Notes: a model not told the origin generated them from the sequence alone. A DNA stretch of 24,499 nt from an uncultured Collinsella sp. (GCA_900540875.1 UQHT01000033.1:1-24499); one strand, 5' to 3'. Shown: positions 6,790 to 16,274, numbered from the stretch's first letter. Numbers and translations: made by a program.

Positions 6790-7476
6790 ATGATCGTCGC
6801 CATCGACGGCCCCGCCGGTTCCGGCAAGTCCACCATCGCCAAGGAGATCGCCCGCCAGCTGGGCTTTAACAAGCTCGACACGGGCGCCATGTATCGCGCC
6901 GTCACCTTCGCCGCGCTCGACCGCGGCATCGATCTAGACGACGAGGCGGCCATCGACGCCCTCGCCGAGCAGATCGAGATTCGCTTTACCAACGGCACCG
7001 GCGAGGACACGCGCCTGACCATTGACGGCCAGGACGCTTCGGCCGCCATTCGCACCCCGCAGGTCGACGCCAACGTGTCCAAAGTCTCGGCCTACCCGGG
7101 TGTGCGCGCCGCCATGCTCATCCACCAGCGCCGCGCCGCCGAGGACCGCGATATCGTGGCCGAGGGTCGCGACATCGGAACCGTCGTGTTCCCTAACGCG
7201 CAGGTCAAGGTCTTCCTGACCGCCGACCCGCGCGAGCGCGCCCGCCGCCGCGTGCTGCAGCGCCACCAAAACGACGCTCAGCCGCTCACGCCCGCGCAAC
7301 TCGAGGCCGAGGTCGACGAGACTCTCGACGCCCTTAAGCAGCGCGACAAGCTCGACAGCAGCCGCGAGGTCGCCCCGCTCATCCCCGCCGAGGACGCCGT
7401 GCACGTCGACTCCACCGCCCATACCATCGACGAGGTCGTCCGCATTATCGAGGGCCTCATCAACCAAAGGAGGTAG
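6790..7476 (+). CDS. cmk: Cytidylate kinase
   Basis: Cmk phosphorylates CMP and dCMP to the diphosphates in pyrimidine salvage and nucleic acid precursor supply. The P-loop GPAGSGKS is at residues 7-14. LDTGAMYRAVT is the CMP-binding region. VAEGRDIGTVVFP and the lid segment RERARRRVLQR follow. At 228 aa it has the usual length for the long bacterial form. AAAGGAAG precedes the start. A 66-bp gap separates it from the pseudouridine synthase, with no obvious promoter or terminator. Confidence 0.97.
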   Translation: MIVAIDGPAGSGKSTIAKEIARQLGFNKLDTGAMYRAVTFAALDRGIDLDDEAAIDALAEQIEIRFTNGTGEDTRLTIDGQDASAAIRTPQVDANVSKVSAYPGVRAAMLIHQRRAAEDRDIVAEGRDIGTVVFPNAQVKVFLTADPRERARRRVLQRHQNDAQPLTPAQLEAEVDETLDALKQRDKLDSSREVAPLIPAEDAVHVDSTAHTIDEVVRIIEGLINQRR

Positions 7477-7479
7477 CCC

Positions 7480-8208
7480 ATGCGCCTGTTTAAGCAGACG
7501 CCCGAGGACTATTACAACGCCCCCTACGCCGAGTTCCCGGCGCTCATCCGCGGTACCGTCGTCGTAGTCATGGCCATCCTTTGGGCCTTCTCCAAGCTCA
7601 TGTGGCGTTGGAAGGTCGAAGATGCCGATCTGCTGTTTGAGCGCCAGGACGGCCGCGGCAGCGTGGTCATCTGCAACCACACCTCGATGGCCGAGCTGCT
7701 GGCCGTGGAGACGGCGCTGTTCTTTGGCGGCCGCCGCATTCGCCCTATCTTTAAGTCCGAGTTCGCCAAGAGCAAGATTGTGCGCTGGGCTTTTAGCCGC
7801 GTTGGCGGCATCCCCGTGGAGCGCGGTACTGCCGATATGAAGTGCCTGCGCGCCGCCCAGCATGCGCTGCAGCGCGGCGAGGACGTCCTGATCTTCCCCG
7901 AGGGCACGCGCATCCGCTCGCGCGAGATCAAGCCCGAGGTCCACGGCGGCTTTGCGCTCATCGCTCAGATGGGCAAGGCGCCCGTCAACCCGCTCGCCAT
8001 CTGCGGCTGGTCCGACATCACGCCCGCGGGCAAAAAGCTCATGCGTCCCAAGAAGTGCTGGATTCGTGCCGGCAAGGCCGTCTCGCTTTCGGACGCGCCG
8101 GCCGGGCTTAGGCGCACGGAGCGCCTGGCCTGGTTTGAGTCCGAGGCCATGAACCGCGTCTACGCCATGCGAGACGAGCTGTGCGCCGAGCATCCGGGCA
8201 GGTTCTAG
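7480..8208 (+). CDS. plsC: 1-acyl-sn-glycerol-3-phosphate acyltransferase (PlsC-like)
   Basis: This membrane-associated acyltransferase acylates lysophosphatidate to phosphatidate in phospholipid synthesis. plsY and gpsA lie downstream in the same run. Motif I reads NHTSMAE, so the catalytic H67 is followed by E72 where the family normally has Asp (HX4D). Motif III FPEGTR is at 139-144, and GGIPVERG matches motif II. A hydrophobic N-terminal segment (about residues 22-40) probably anchors it. AAAGGAGG lies in the end of cmk, three bases separate the two genes, and translation is likely coupled. The motifs leave little doubt about the family; substrate choice is inferred. Confidence 0.9.
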   Translation: MRLFKQTPEDYYNAPYAEFPALIRGTVVVVMAILWAFSKLMWRWKVEDADLLFERQDGRGSVVICNHTSMAELLAVETALFFGGRRIRPIFKSEFAKSKIVRWAFSRVGGIPVERGTADMKCLRAAQHALQRGEDVLIFPEGTRIRSREIKPEVHGGFALIAQMGKAPVNPLAICGWSDITPAGKKLMRPKKCWIRAGKAVSLSDAPAGLRRTERLAWFESEAMNRVYAMRDELCAEHPGRF

Positions 8209-8210
8209 CC

Positions 8211-9110
8211 ATGAGCGAGAACGTGACGAACACTGCCGTGACCGCGTCCGACCAGGCAACCGCGCCTACCATCGAGATCGCCGCCCACGCCGGCACTTGC
8301 TACGGCGTACAGCGTGCGCTCGACATGGCGCTGGCCGCTGCGCCGCAGGCAGGGGAGTGCACTCAGGTCCATACCTTGGGTCCGCTCATCCATAACCCTA
8401 TCGTGGTGCGCGAGCTCGCTGAGGCGGGCGTTAGCCTGGCTGAGAACCTGGATAGCGCCGCAACCGGTACCGTGATCATCCGCGCGCACGGCGTGGTGCC
8501 GCAGGTGATCGATGCCGCGCGCGAGCGCGGCCTCGACGTGGTCGATGCCACCTGCCCCTACGTCAAGAAGGTCCACGTGGCCGCCGAGCGCCTGGTTCGC
8601 GAGGGCTATCGCGTGCTCGTCGTGGGCGAGCCGGGCCATCCCGAAGTCGAGGGCATACTGGGACACGCCGGCGATGACGCACAGGTCGTGAGCTGCGCCG
8701 ACGATGCGGACGCGCTGCCGCTCAAGGGCAAGGTGGGGCTTGTTGTACAGACCACCCAAACCGCGCAGAACCTGGCCAAGGTTGTGGCCTCTATCACCCC
8801 GCGCGTGCAGGAGCTGCGCGTGATCAACACCATCTGCGCCGCCACGAGTGAGCGTCAACAGGCAGCAGCCACACTTGCCAACCGCTGCGACTGCATGGTC
8901 ATCGTGGGCGGCAAGAACTCGGGCAACACCCGCCGCCTGGCGCAGATTTGCGCAGACGCCTGCGAGCGCACGCATCACATCGAGGAAGCTTCCGAGCTCC
9001 AGGCCGCGTGGTTTGCCGACGCTCACCACATCGGCATCACCGCCGGAGCCTCCACCCCGCAAGAACACATCGAACGCGCCGTCACGCGCATCAAGGAGCT
9101 TTGCCGCTAA
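8211..9110 (+). CDS. ispH: 4-hydroxy-3-methylbut-2-enyl diphosphate reductase (IspH/LytB)
   Basis: IspH is the [4Fe-4S] enzyme that makes IPP and DMAPP in the last step of the MEP isoprenoid pathway. The three cluster cysteines are C30 (AGTCYGVQRAL), C115 (DATCPYVKKVH) and C209 (NTICAATSERQ). HTLGPLIHNP and IRAHGV supply substrate-binding histidines. At 299 aa the length is normal; the first 20 residues are a non-conserved Thr/Ala-rich extension. The ATG at 8211 lies two bases after the plsC stop and has only a weak ribosome binding site, so coupled translation is likely. Confidence 0.96.
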   Translation: MSENVTNTAVTASDQATAPTIEIAAHAGTCYGVQRALDMALAAAPQAGECTQVHTLGPLIHNPIVVRELAEAGVSLAENLDSAATGTVIIRAHGVVPQVIDAARERGLDVVDATCPYVKKVHVAAERLVREGYRVLVVGEPGHPEVEGILGHAGDDAQVVSCADDADALPLKGKVGLVVQTTQTAQNLAKVVASITPRVQELRVINTICAATSERQQAAATLANRCDCMVIVGGKNSGNTRRLAQICADACERTHHIEEASELQAAWFADAHHIGITAGASTPQEHIERAVTRIKELCR

Positions 9111-9112
9111 CC

Positions 9113-10555
9113 ATGGACCAGACCGTACCCGCATACGCCGCCGAGGTGGCCGATTACGGGCGCAGCCGCGACCCCGAGCCGGGTGAGGGCGCGCTCGTCA
9201 AGAACGTGCGTCCCGAATCGCCCGCGTGGGATGTGGGTATCGAGCCGGGCATGCGCGTGCTCACGGTCAACGGTGAGCAGCTGACCGACATGATTGTGTG
9301 GCTCTGGGAGGCCGACGATGATACCGTCGAGCTCGAGGTTTTCGACCCGCGCGACGGCACCGTCACCCCCGTCGAGCTCGACCGCTTTCCCGGCGAGGAT
9401 TGGGGTTTGGAGTTCGATGGCCCCATCTTCGACGGCATGCGTACCTGCGTCAACGCCTGCGTGTTCTGCTTTATGACCATGCTCCCCAAGGGCGGCCGCT
9501 CCACGCTCTATATTCGCGACGACGACTATCGCCTAAGCTTTTTGCAAGGCAACTTTGTCACGCTTACGAACCTCACCGACGAGGACGTGCAAAACGTCAT
9601 CCAGCGCAACATGAGTCCCATGAACGTGTCGGTCCACGCTGTGAGCCCCGACGTCCGCCGTCGTATGATGGGCCGTAACGCTCAGCGAGGCATGAACGTA
9701 CTCGAGACCATCATGGCCGCCGGCATCGAGATTCACGCGCAGATTGTGCTGTGCCCCGGCATGAACGACGGCGAGGAGCTGGAAAAGACCCTGCGCTTTT
9801 GCGAGGAGCACGAGCAAATCACAAGCCTGGGCATCGTGCCGCTCGGCTTTACCAAGCATCAGAACCGTTTTAGCTGGTCCTACAGCGACAAGCCCGAGCT
9901 GGCGCGCGAGACCATTGCCATGATCCGTCCCTACCAGGACCGTGCCTTCGAGCGCTTTGGCCGCCACACCTTCCAGATGAGCGACGAGTTCTATCTGGAC
10001 GCCGGCATCGATCCTCCCGAGGCGGACTTTTACGACGGTTACCCGCAGTACTACGACGGCATCGGCATGATCCGCTCGTATCTGGACGAGACCGACGACG
10101 TGCTTGCCGCCGACGCCGAGCGTCTGGCCCGCGTCCGCGCTGGCATCGCCGAGCGCAACCAGCGCCTGCTGTGCCTCTCCGGCGCCAGCGCGCGCGACAC
10201 CGTGGCGCGCTTTGTGGAGTCGCCGCATGGTCTCGGCGGCACCGTCACAGCCATCAAGAACCGCTACTTTGGCGGTAACGTAGACGTGACCGGCCTCATC
10301 GTCGCGTGTGACATTCTGGAGCAGCTGCCGCAGGACCTCTCTGGGGTTATGCTCTTTGTGCCTAAGCTCATGTTCAACGCTGACGGCATGACGCTTGACG
10401 AGTATCATCGTGACGATTTACTCGCAAGCCTTACCAGTCGCGGCGCCGAGGTTCATGTGGTATCGACCATGCCGCATGAGCTGCTCGATACCCTGGAGCA
10501 CATCCTTGGCATTGTGCCTGCCGACTCTACTAATTCCGCTGACCCTACCCATTAA
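9113..10555 (+). CDS. Radical SAM protein with PDZ and DUF512 domains
   Basis: This is a predicted radical SAM enzyme of unknown reaction, 480 aa. A PDZ-like segment (about residues 22-75, EPGMRVLTVNG) precedes an unusually spaced cluster motif C112-x3-C116-x2-C119. The DUF512 region covers roughly 300-475. The family is widely found next to der, as here, which hints at a ribosome-linked or translation-linked role, but this is inference. I chose the ATG at 9113, two bases after ispH. AAGGAG lies 14 bases upstream, a long spacing that suggests coupling to ispH. Confidence 0.92.
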   Translation: MDQTVPAYAAEVADYGRSRDPEPGEGALVKNVRPESPAWDVGIEPGMRVLTVNGEQLTDMIVWLWEADDDTVELEVFDPRDGTVTPVELDRFPGEDWGLEFDGPIFDGMRTCVNACVFCFMTMLPKGGRSTLYIRDDDYRLSFLQGNFVTLTNLTDEDVQNVIQRNMSPMNVSVHAVSPDVRRRMMGRNAQRGMNVLETIMAAGIEIHAQIVLCPGMNDGEELEKTLRFCEEHEQITSLGIVPLGFTKHQNRFSWSYSDKPELARETIAMIRPYQDRAFERFGRHTFQMSDEFYLDAGIDPPEADFYDGYPQYYDGIGMIRSYLDETDDVLAADAERLARVRAGIAERNQRLLCLSGASARDTVARFVESPHGLGGTVTAIKNRYFGGNVDVTGLIVACDILEQLPQDLSGVMLFVPKLMFNADGMTLDEYHRDDLLASLTSRGAEVHVVSTMPHELLDTLEHILGIVPADSTNSADPTH

Positions 10556-10565
10556 AGGAGAGCAG

Positions 10566-11900
10566 ATGAAACCTATCGTCGCCGTCGTCGGACGCCCCAA
10601 CGTGGGCAAGTCCACGCTCGTTAACCGCCTGGCCCAGACCTCGGACGCCATCGTCCACGAGTCCCGCGGCGTCACGCGCGACCGCTCTTACCACACGGCC
10701 GATTGGAACGGCCGCGAGTTCACCATCGTCGACACGGGCGGTATCGAGCCGCTCAAGAGCGACGACGTCTTTGCCACGTCCATCCGCGACCAGGCGCTCG
10801 CCGCCGCCGAGGAAGCCGCCGTCATCCTGTTTGTGGTCGATGGCCGCACCGGCGTCACCGAGGAGGACGAGTCGGTCGCCCGCATGCTCAAGCGCTGCGA
10901 CAAGCCGGTCTTTCTGCTGGTGAACAAGCTCGACAACCCCGATCGCGAGAACGACAGCATCTGGGAGTTCTATTCGCTCGGCATCGGTGAGCCCACGCCG
11001 CTCTCGGCCCTGCATGGCCACGGCACGGGCGACCTGCTCGACGACATCGTGGCCCTGTTACCCGAGGAGGAGGACGAGGTCGCCGATGAGTTCCCCGATG
11101 CGCTGAACGTGGCCATCATCGGCCGCCCCAACGCCGGTAAGTCCTCGCTGTTCAACCGCATCCTGGGCGCCGACCGCTCTATCGTGTCCAACATCGCCGG
11201 CACCACGCGCGACGCCATCGACACCGTCGTGGAGCGCAACGGCAAGCACTACCGCATGGTCGACACCGCGGGCATCCGCAAGAAGAGCACCGTGTACGAG
11301 AATATCGAGTACTACTCCATGGTCCGCGGCCTGCGCGCCATCGATCGCGCCGACGTGGCGCTGCTCGTCGTCGACGCCTCCGTGGGCGTTACCGAGCAGG
11401 ACCAGAAGGTCATGGGCCTTGCCATCGAGCGCGGCTGCGCCATCGTGGTGCTGCTCAACAAGTGGGACCTGCTCGACGACGACCGCAAGCGCGAGGCCTG
11501 CATGGAGACCGTCGACCGCCGTCTGGGCGTCATGGCTCCCTGGGCCCAGTACCTGCGTATCTCTGCCCTCACTGGCCGCAGCGTCGAGAAGATCTGGGCG
11601 ATGGTCGACGCCGCCGAGAAGACGCGCTCGCAAAAGATCACCACCTCGCGCCTCAACACGTTCCTCACCGACCTGCGCGAGTTCGGCCATACCGTGGTGG
11701 ACGGCAAGCGCCGCCTGCGCATGCACTATGTGACCCAGACGGGCGTCAACCCGCCGACGTTCACGTTTTTCGTCAACCACAGCGACCTGGTCACCGACAC
11801 CTACCAGCGCTATGTAGAGAACCGCATGCGCTCGACCTTCGACTTCGCCGGCACACCCATCCGACTCTTCTTTAGGAAGAAGGAACAGAAGGATGCATAA
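10566..11900 (+). CDS. der: Ribosome biogenesis GTPase Der (EngA)
   Basis: Der is a double GTPase needed for 50S subunit maturation. The first G domain has GRPNVGKST (about residue 9), DTGGIE and NKLD. The second has GRPNAGKSS (about 182), DTAGIRKK and NKWDL. A KH-like domain covers about residues 355-444, including FFVNHSDLV. At 444 aa it is full length. The ATG at 10566 follows AAAGGAG; the earlier in-frame start at 10395 lies inside the preceding gene and was rejected. Its 3' end overlaps plsY by 8 nt. Confidence 0.97.
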   Translation: MKPIVAVVGRPNVGKSTLVNRLAQTSDAIVHESRGVTRDRSYHTADWNGREFTIVDTGGIEPLKSDDVFATSIRDQALAAAEEAAVILFVVDGRTGVTEEDESVARMLKRCDKPVFLLVNKLDNPDRENDSIWEFYSLGIGEPTPLSALHGHGTGDLLDDIVALLPEEEDEVADEFPDALNVAIIGRPNAGKSSLFNRILGADRSIVSNIAGTTRDAIDTVVERNGKHYRMVDTAGIRKKSTVYENIEYYSMVRGLRAIDRADVALLVVDASVGVTEQDQKVMGLAIERGCAIVVLLNKWDLLDDDRKREACMETVDRRLGVMAPWAQYLRISALTGRSVEKIWAMVDAAEKTRSQKITTSRLNTFLTDLREFGHTVVDGKRRLRMHYVTQTGVNPPTFTFFVNHSDLVTDTYQRYVENRMRSTFDFAGTPIRLFFRKKEQKDA

Positions 11901-12576
11901 TCCGATTCTGCTGACCGCCATCTGCGCCGTGGTCTCGTTCTTTATCGGGGCGATTCCGTTTGGCCTGATCTTGGGCCGTGTGTTCAACCACACGGACATT
12001 CGCAAGGCGGGCTCCGGCAACATCGGCACCACCAACGCGCTGCGCGTGGCCGGCCCCAAGGTGGCCGCACTCACGCTGCTGCTCGACTGCCTTAAGGGCG
12101 CCATCTGCGTCCTTATCGCGCGTCCGCTCATTGCCGACTTGGGCTATGGCTTCCCCGTAAGCATCATGGCGCCCGGAGCCCCCGGCGATTGGATGCTCGG
12201 CGTCATTTGCCTGGCAGCGGTGTGGGGCCATATCTTCTCGCCCTACCTTAACTTCCACGGCGGCAAGGGTATCGCGGTTGGTCTGGGCGTCATCCTCGCC
12301 TGGTACTGGCCCATTGGCCTGTCGCTGCTGGGCATGTTTATCGTGGCCGTCGCCATCACCAAGTTTGTGTCGGTGGGCTCGCTTGCCGCGGCCATCGGTC
12401 TTCCCATCGCCGCCTGCGCGGTCTTTCCGTACAGCAGCCTGGGACTTAAGTTTTGCATGGCGCTAATCGGCATCACCGTGGTGTGGGCCCATCGTGCGAA
12501 CATCAAAAAGCTCATGACGGGTAAGGAGTCCAAGCTCTCGTTTACCAAGCGCGTCACCGAGCCCGACGATAAGTAG
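11893..12576 (+). CDS. plsY: Acyl-phosphate:glycerol-3-phosphate acyltransferase PlsY
   Basis: PlsY is an integral membrane enzyme that acylates glycerol-3-phosphate from acyl-phosphate, the first step of phospholipid synthesis in most Gram-positives. The conserved loops are visible: SGNIGTTNALR (loop 1), FHGGKGIAVGLG (loop 2, phosphate binding) and VWAHRANIKKL near the end. About six hydrophobic segments fit the family. At 227 aa it is slightly longer than usual. AGAAGG precedes the start, which overlaps der. gpsA, which makes its substrate, follows after nine bases. Confidence 0.96.
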   Translation: MHNPILLTAICAVVSFFIGAIPFGLILGRVFNHTDIRKAGSGNIGTTNALRVAGPKVAALTLLLDCLKGAICVLIARPLIADLGYGFPVSIMAPGAPGDWMLGVICLAAVWGHIFSPYLNFHGGKGIAVGLGVILAWYWPIGLSLLGMFIVAVAITKFVSVGSLAAAIGLPIAACAVFPYSSLGLKFCMALIGITVVWAHRANIKKLMTGKESKLSFTKRVTEPDDK

Positions 12577-12585
12577 GAGAGAGTC

Positions 12586-13593
12586 ATGAATGTTGCGCTG
12601 ATTGGCTCTGGCTCCTGGGGAACCGCCGTCGCCGGCCTTGCCGCCGCGCGAGCCGAGCGCGTGACCATGTGGGCCCATAGTGAGCAGACGGCCGCCGGCA
12701 TTAATGGCGAGCACCGTAACCCCCGGTATCTAGTGGGCTACGAGCTGCCCGGCAACGTTGTCGCCGCCACGGACCTGTCGCAGGCGCTCGACGGCGCCGA
12801 GGCCATCATCTTTGCCGTGCCCTCCACGCACCTGCGCAGCGTATGCCATCAGGCAGCACCCTTCATCGCCGCCGACACCCCGGCACTCTGCCTCACCAAG
12901 GGTATTGAGCCCGAATCCGGCCTGCTTATGAGCGAGGTCATCGCCAGTGAGATCGGCAACGAGTCGCGTGTCGCGGCGCTCTCGGGCCCCAACCATGCCG
13001 AGGAGATCTGCCGCGGCGGGCTTTCTGCCGCCGTCATCGCCAGCAAAGATCCGCAGGTAGGGGAGACCTTTAAGGACCTGCTCCTATCCACGGCCTTCCG
13101 CATCTACCTGTCGCAGGACATGACCGGCGTCGAGGTTTGCGGCGCCATGAAAAACGTCATCGCCATCGTGTGCGGCATTTCCGCCGGTTCTGGTGCGGGC
13201 GACAACACGCTTGCCCTTATCATGACGCGCGGCCTGGCCGAGATCAGCCGTCTGGTGCACGCCCGCGGCGGTCAAGCCATGACCTGCATGGGTCTTGCCG
13301 GCATGGGTGACCTCATTGCCACCTGCACCTCCGAGCATTCGCGCAACCGCACCTTTGGCTACGAGTTTGCCCACGGCGTCTCGCTCGACGAGTACCAGGC
13401 ACGTACGCATATGGTGGTGGAGGGCGCCGTCGCGGCCCGCAGCGTCAGCGAGCTCGCCCGTTCACTGGGCGTAGACATTCCGCTCACCTTTGCCGTAGAG
13501 CAAACGCTCTACAACGGTGTTACTTTGGATAGGGCGCTCGAGATTCTTACCGATCGCGTCCCTTCTCAAGAGTTCTACGGACTCACCGACTAG
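12586..13593 (+). CDS. gpsA: Glycerol-3-phosphate dehydrogenase (NAD(P)+)
   Basis: GpsA reduces dihydroxyacetone phosphate to sn-glycerol-3-phosphate, the backbone for the PlsY and PlsC reactions encoded nearby. The N-terminal Rossmann motif GSGSWGTAVAGLAA is at about residues 7-20. SGPNHAEEI and CGAMKNVIAI (catalytic Lys) follow. GLAGMGDLIATCTS and SRNRTFG form the substrate pocket. At 335 aa it is full length. TAGGAGAG precedes the ATG. plsC, plsY and gpsA in one transcription unit suggest coordinated control of membrane lipid supply. Confidence 0.97.
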   Translation: MNVALIGSGSWGTAVAGLAAARAERVTMWAHSEQTAAGINGEHRNPRYLVGYELPGNVVAATDLSQALDGAEAIIFAVPSTHLRSVCHQAAPFIAADTPALCLTKGIEPESGLLMSEVIASEIGNESRVAALSGPNHAEEICRGGLSAAVIASKDPQVGETFKDLLLSTAFRIYLSQDMTGVEVCGAMKNVIAIVCGISAGSGAGDNTLALIMTRGLAEISRLVHARGGQAMTCMGLAGMGDLIATCTSEHSRNRTFGYEFAHGVSLDEYQARTHMVVEGAVAARSVSELARSLGVDIPLTFAVEQTLYNGVTLDRALEILTDRVPSQEFYGLTD

Positions 13594-13611
13594 CGCAGAA
13601 AGGCTACTACC

Positions 13612-14283
13612 ATGGGTTCCATCAAAATCGCTCCGTCCGTCCTCTCGGCCGATATGGCCAACCTCAAGGGCGAACTCGACAAGATCGCCGGCGCCGACTA
13701 CGTGCACTTCGACGTTATGGACGGTCACTTTACCGGCAACCTCACCTTTGGCGTTGACATCCTTAAGGCCGTCAAGCGCTCCACCGATGTACCGGTCGAC
13801 GCGCACCTCATGGTGTCGAACCCCGACGAGACGGTCGATTGGTACGCCGACGCCGGTGCCGACATGATCACCGTGCACTACGAGGCTTCCACGCACCTGC
13901 ACCGCACGCTCACGCATCTGCAGCAGCGCGGCGTCAAGGCCGGCGTGGTGCTCAACCCCGCCACCCCCGTGTGCGTGCTCGAGAGCATCATCGACGTCGT
14001 CGATATGGTGCTGCTCATGAGCGTGAACCCGGGCTTTGGCGGCCAGAGCTTTATCCCGGGCACTCTGCATAAGCTCCACGAGCTCAAGGCCATGTGCGAG
14101 CGCCACGGCGTGTCGCCCCTGATCGAGGTCGATGGCGGTATCTCTTCCAAAAATATCGCTGAGGTTGTCAAAGCTGGCGCCAACGTGCTCGTAGCCGGCT
14201 CCGCCGTATTTAAGTCCGAAGATCCCGCCGCCGAGGTTGCACTGCTGCAGAAGCTGGGCAACGAGGCCGCACAGGAGGCATAA
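13612..14283 (+). CDS. rpe: Ribulose-phosphate 3-epimerase
   Basis: Rpe interconverts ribulose-5-phosphate and xylulose-5-phosphate in the pentose phosphate pathway. The TIM-barrel motifs are present: IAPSVLSAD at the N-terminus, VHFDVMDGHF (metal ligands H32 and D34), DAHLMV, MSVNPGFGGQ and EVDGGIS. Length is 223 aa, normal for the family. AGAAAGG lies upstream of the ATG; 18 bp separate it from gpsA. Confidence 0.97.
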   Translation: MGSIKIAPSVLSADMANLKGELDKIAGADYVHFDVMDGHFTGNLTFGVDILKAVKRSTDVPVDAHLMVSNPDETVDWYADAGADMITVHYEASTHLHRTLTHLQQRGVKAGVVLNPATPVCVLESIIDVVDMVLLMSVNPGFGGQSFIPGTLHKLHELKAMCERHGVSPLIEVDGGISSKNIAEVVKAGANVLVAGSAVFKSEDPAAEVALLQKLGNEAAQEA

Positions 14284-14289
14284 ACCCTT

Positions 14290-15468
14290 ATGACCACAGG
14301 TCAAAACCGCATACCCGTGAATCTTGACTATGCCGCCTCGACGCCAATGCGCGCCGAGGCGCTCCTTGCGCAGCGCAAGTACGACGACAGCGAGCTTGCC
14401 GGCGTCAACCCCAACTCGCTGCATTCGCTCGGCCGCAAGGCTGCCGCGCGTCTGGAGGTTGCACGTCGCGAGATCGCCCGCAGCTTTGGCGCGCACGTCC
14501 GCCCGTCCGAGATTGTACTGACCAACGGCGGCACCGAAGCCAACCAGCTGGCGCTGCTCGGTCTTGCCGAGGGCGCTCGTCAGCGCGATCGCAAGCGCGG
14601 TCGTGTAATCGTTTCGGCCATCGAGCACGATTCGATTCTGGACAACCTGCCGCTGCTGCGTGCCGCCGGCTTTACCGTCGACCTGGTGCAGCCCTGCCGC
14701 GCGGGCTACATTGAGCCTGCCGCGCTTGTCGAGCTACTAGGCGACGACGTGGCGCTCGTGAGCATCATGGTTGCCAACAACGAGACCGGCGTGGTGCAGC
14801 CCATCCGCGAGCTTGCCGCGGCCGCGCATACCGTGGGCGCCCTGTTCCACACCGATGCCATCCAGGGCTACTTGCATATTCCACTCGATGTCACCGAGCT
14901 GGGCGTCGACGCCATGTCCGTCGCAGCCCACAAGATTGGCGGTCCCGTGGCATCTGGCGCACTCTACCTTAAGAGCCGCACGCCGTTGCGCCCGCGCATC
15001 TTTGGCGGCGGACAGGAGGCCGGTCGTCGTGCCGGCACGCAGGATCTGCGCACGCAGCTGGCTTTTGCCGCTGCCGCTTCTGTGTTGCTGCCGAATGTGG
15101 ACCGCGAGCGCGCGACGCTACAGGCCCTGTCCGATAAGCTCTACGCCACGCTTACAGCCCATCCGCGCATTCACGCCACGATGGGCGACTACGCACAGGC
15201 CGATCGCCTGCCGGGCATGGTGTCGATCTACGTTGATGGCATGGACTCCGAAGAGCTCATCATCAAGCTCGATGCCGCCGGGTTTGAGGTATCGGCCGGA
15301 TCAGCTTGCTCGAGCGGCAGCATGGACCCGAGCCACGTGCTCAGCGCCATGGGCATTGGTCGCGAGCAGGCGCTGGGCGCACTGCGCATCTCGTTTGATG
15401 ACCGCGTGAACCCTTCCGACCTGGACAACTTTGCCCAGACGCTGCTGTCGATCGTGGGTGCCGCATGA
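14290..15468 (+). CDS. Cysteine desulfurase (NifS/IscS family)
   Basis: This PLP enzyme takes sulfur from cysteine for Fe-S clusters or thio-modified tRNA. It starts with the conserved LDYAASTPM. TNGGTEANQLAL, EHDSIL and NNETGVVQP follow. The PLP lysine is K215 in AAHKIGGP. The persulfide cysteine C340 lies in SAGSACSSGS, a short active loop typical of class II NifS/IscS-like enzymes. At 392 aa it is full length. AGGAGG overlaps the end of rpe at 14273. Its stop overlaps the next start as ATGA. No IscU or MnmA neighbour is visible, so the sulfur acceptor is unknown. Confidence 0.94.
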   Translation: MTTGQNRIPVNLDYAASTPMRAEALLAQRKYDDSELAGVNPNSLHSLGRKAAARLEVARREIARSFGAHVRPSEIVLTNGGTEANQLALLGLAEGARQRDRKRGRVIVSAIEHDSILDNLPLLRAAGFTVDLVQPCRAGYIEPAALVELLGDDVALVSIMVANNETGVVQPIRELAAAAHTVGALFHTDAIQGYLHIPLDVTELGVDAMSVAAHKIGGPVASGALYLKSRTPLRPRIFGGGQEAGRRAGTQDLRTQLAFAAAASVLLPNVDRERATLQALSDKLYATLTAHPRIHATMGDYAQADRLPGMVSIYVDGMDSEELIIKLDAAGFEVSAGSACSSGSMDPSHVLSAMGIGREQALGALRISFDDRVNPSDLDNFAQTLLSIVGAA

Positions 15469-16274
15469 TCGTCTCCGAGCTTGAACGTGCGCTGCTGGCG
15501 CGCTACCCCAAGGCGGACGCCGAGGGCTGGGATCATGTAGGGCTATCTGTGGGAGATCCTGCTGCCGAGATCACCGGCGTCGCCTGCGCACTTGACGTTA
15601 CCGAGGCCAACGTGCACCGTGCTCTCGAGGCCGGCGCCAACGTGCTGCTGACGCATCATCCCATTTATATCAAGGCGCCCGAGGCGTTTTGCCCGGCGGA
15701 TGTATCGCGTCCCCAATGCAGCGCTGTGTTGTACGAGGCAGCTCGTTGCGGCGTGAGCATCATCTCGCTTCACACCAACCTGGACCGATCGCACGAGGCG
15801 CGCGTTCGCCTGAGTGAGTTGCTGGGCGCTGAGCCCATGAGCTCGCTGGAGCATGTGGACGAGCCTGAGCTCACCGGTCTGGGCGCACTCGCGACCCTCC
15901 ACGACGTCTACAGCCTGCGCGATCTCGCCAACCGTGCCGCCACAGCCTATGGCAGCGACCCGCGCGTATGGGGCGAAGCCGAGCACCCGTGCCGCACCGT
16001 CGCCATTCTGGGCGGCTCCCTGGGCGACTTTGGTGAGCTTGCCATTGCCGCCGGTGCAGATGTCATCGTGACCGGTGAGGCCGGCTACCACGTGGCCCAG
16101 GATCTTGCCTTGCGCGGGCTGCCGGTGATCTTGCTCGGCCACGACCGCTCTGAGGAGCCGTTCGTTGATATATTGATGAACTCTGCAGTTGACGCCGGGG
16201 TCGACCCCCGTCATGCGATTAAAATACTGAACCCTTGCCAATGGTGGACTGTGACAAAAGGAGAGAACTTATGA
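15465..16274 (+). CDS. NIF3/DUF34 family dinuclear-metal protein
   Basis: This is a NIF3-like protein with a hydrolase-type dinuclear metal site; older annotations call it GTP cyclohydrolase I type 2 homologue, but the reaction is not settled. Family motifs are WDHVGLSVGD at the N-terminus, LLTHHPIYIK (two metal His), SLHTNLD and, near the C-terminus, VTGEAGYHVAQDL and LLGHDRSEE. Length is 269 aa, the short form without the PII-like insert. Its start overlaps the cysteine desulfurase stop by 4 nt, and its stop overlaps the next start by 4 nt. This is the common neighbour pair NIF3 plus coiled-coil zinc-ribbon protein. Confidence 0.93.
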   Translation: MIVSELERALLARYPKADAEGWDHVGLSVGDPAAEITGVACALDVTEANVHRALEAGANVLLTHHPIYIKAPEAFCPADVSRPQCSAVLYEAARCGVSIISLHTNLDRSHEARVRLSELLGAEPMSSLEHVDEPELTGLGALATLHDVYSLRDLANRAATAYGSDPRVWGEAEHPCRTVAILGGSLGDFGELAIAAGADVIVTGEAGYHVAQDLALRGLPVILLGHDRSEEPFVDILMNSAVDAGVDPRHAIKILNPCQWWTVTKGENL

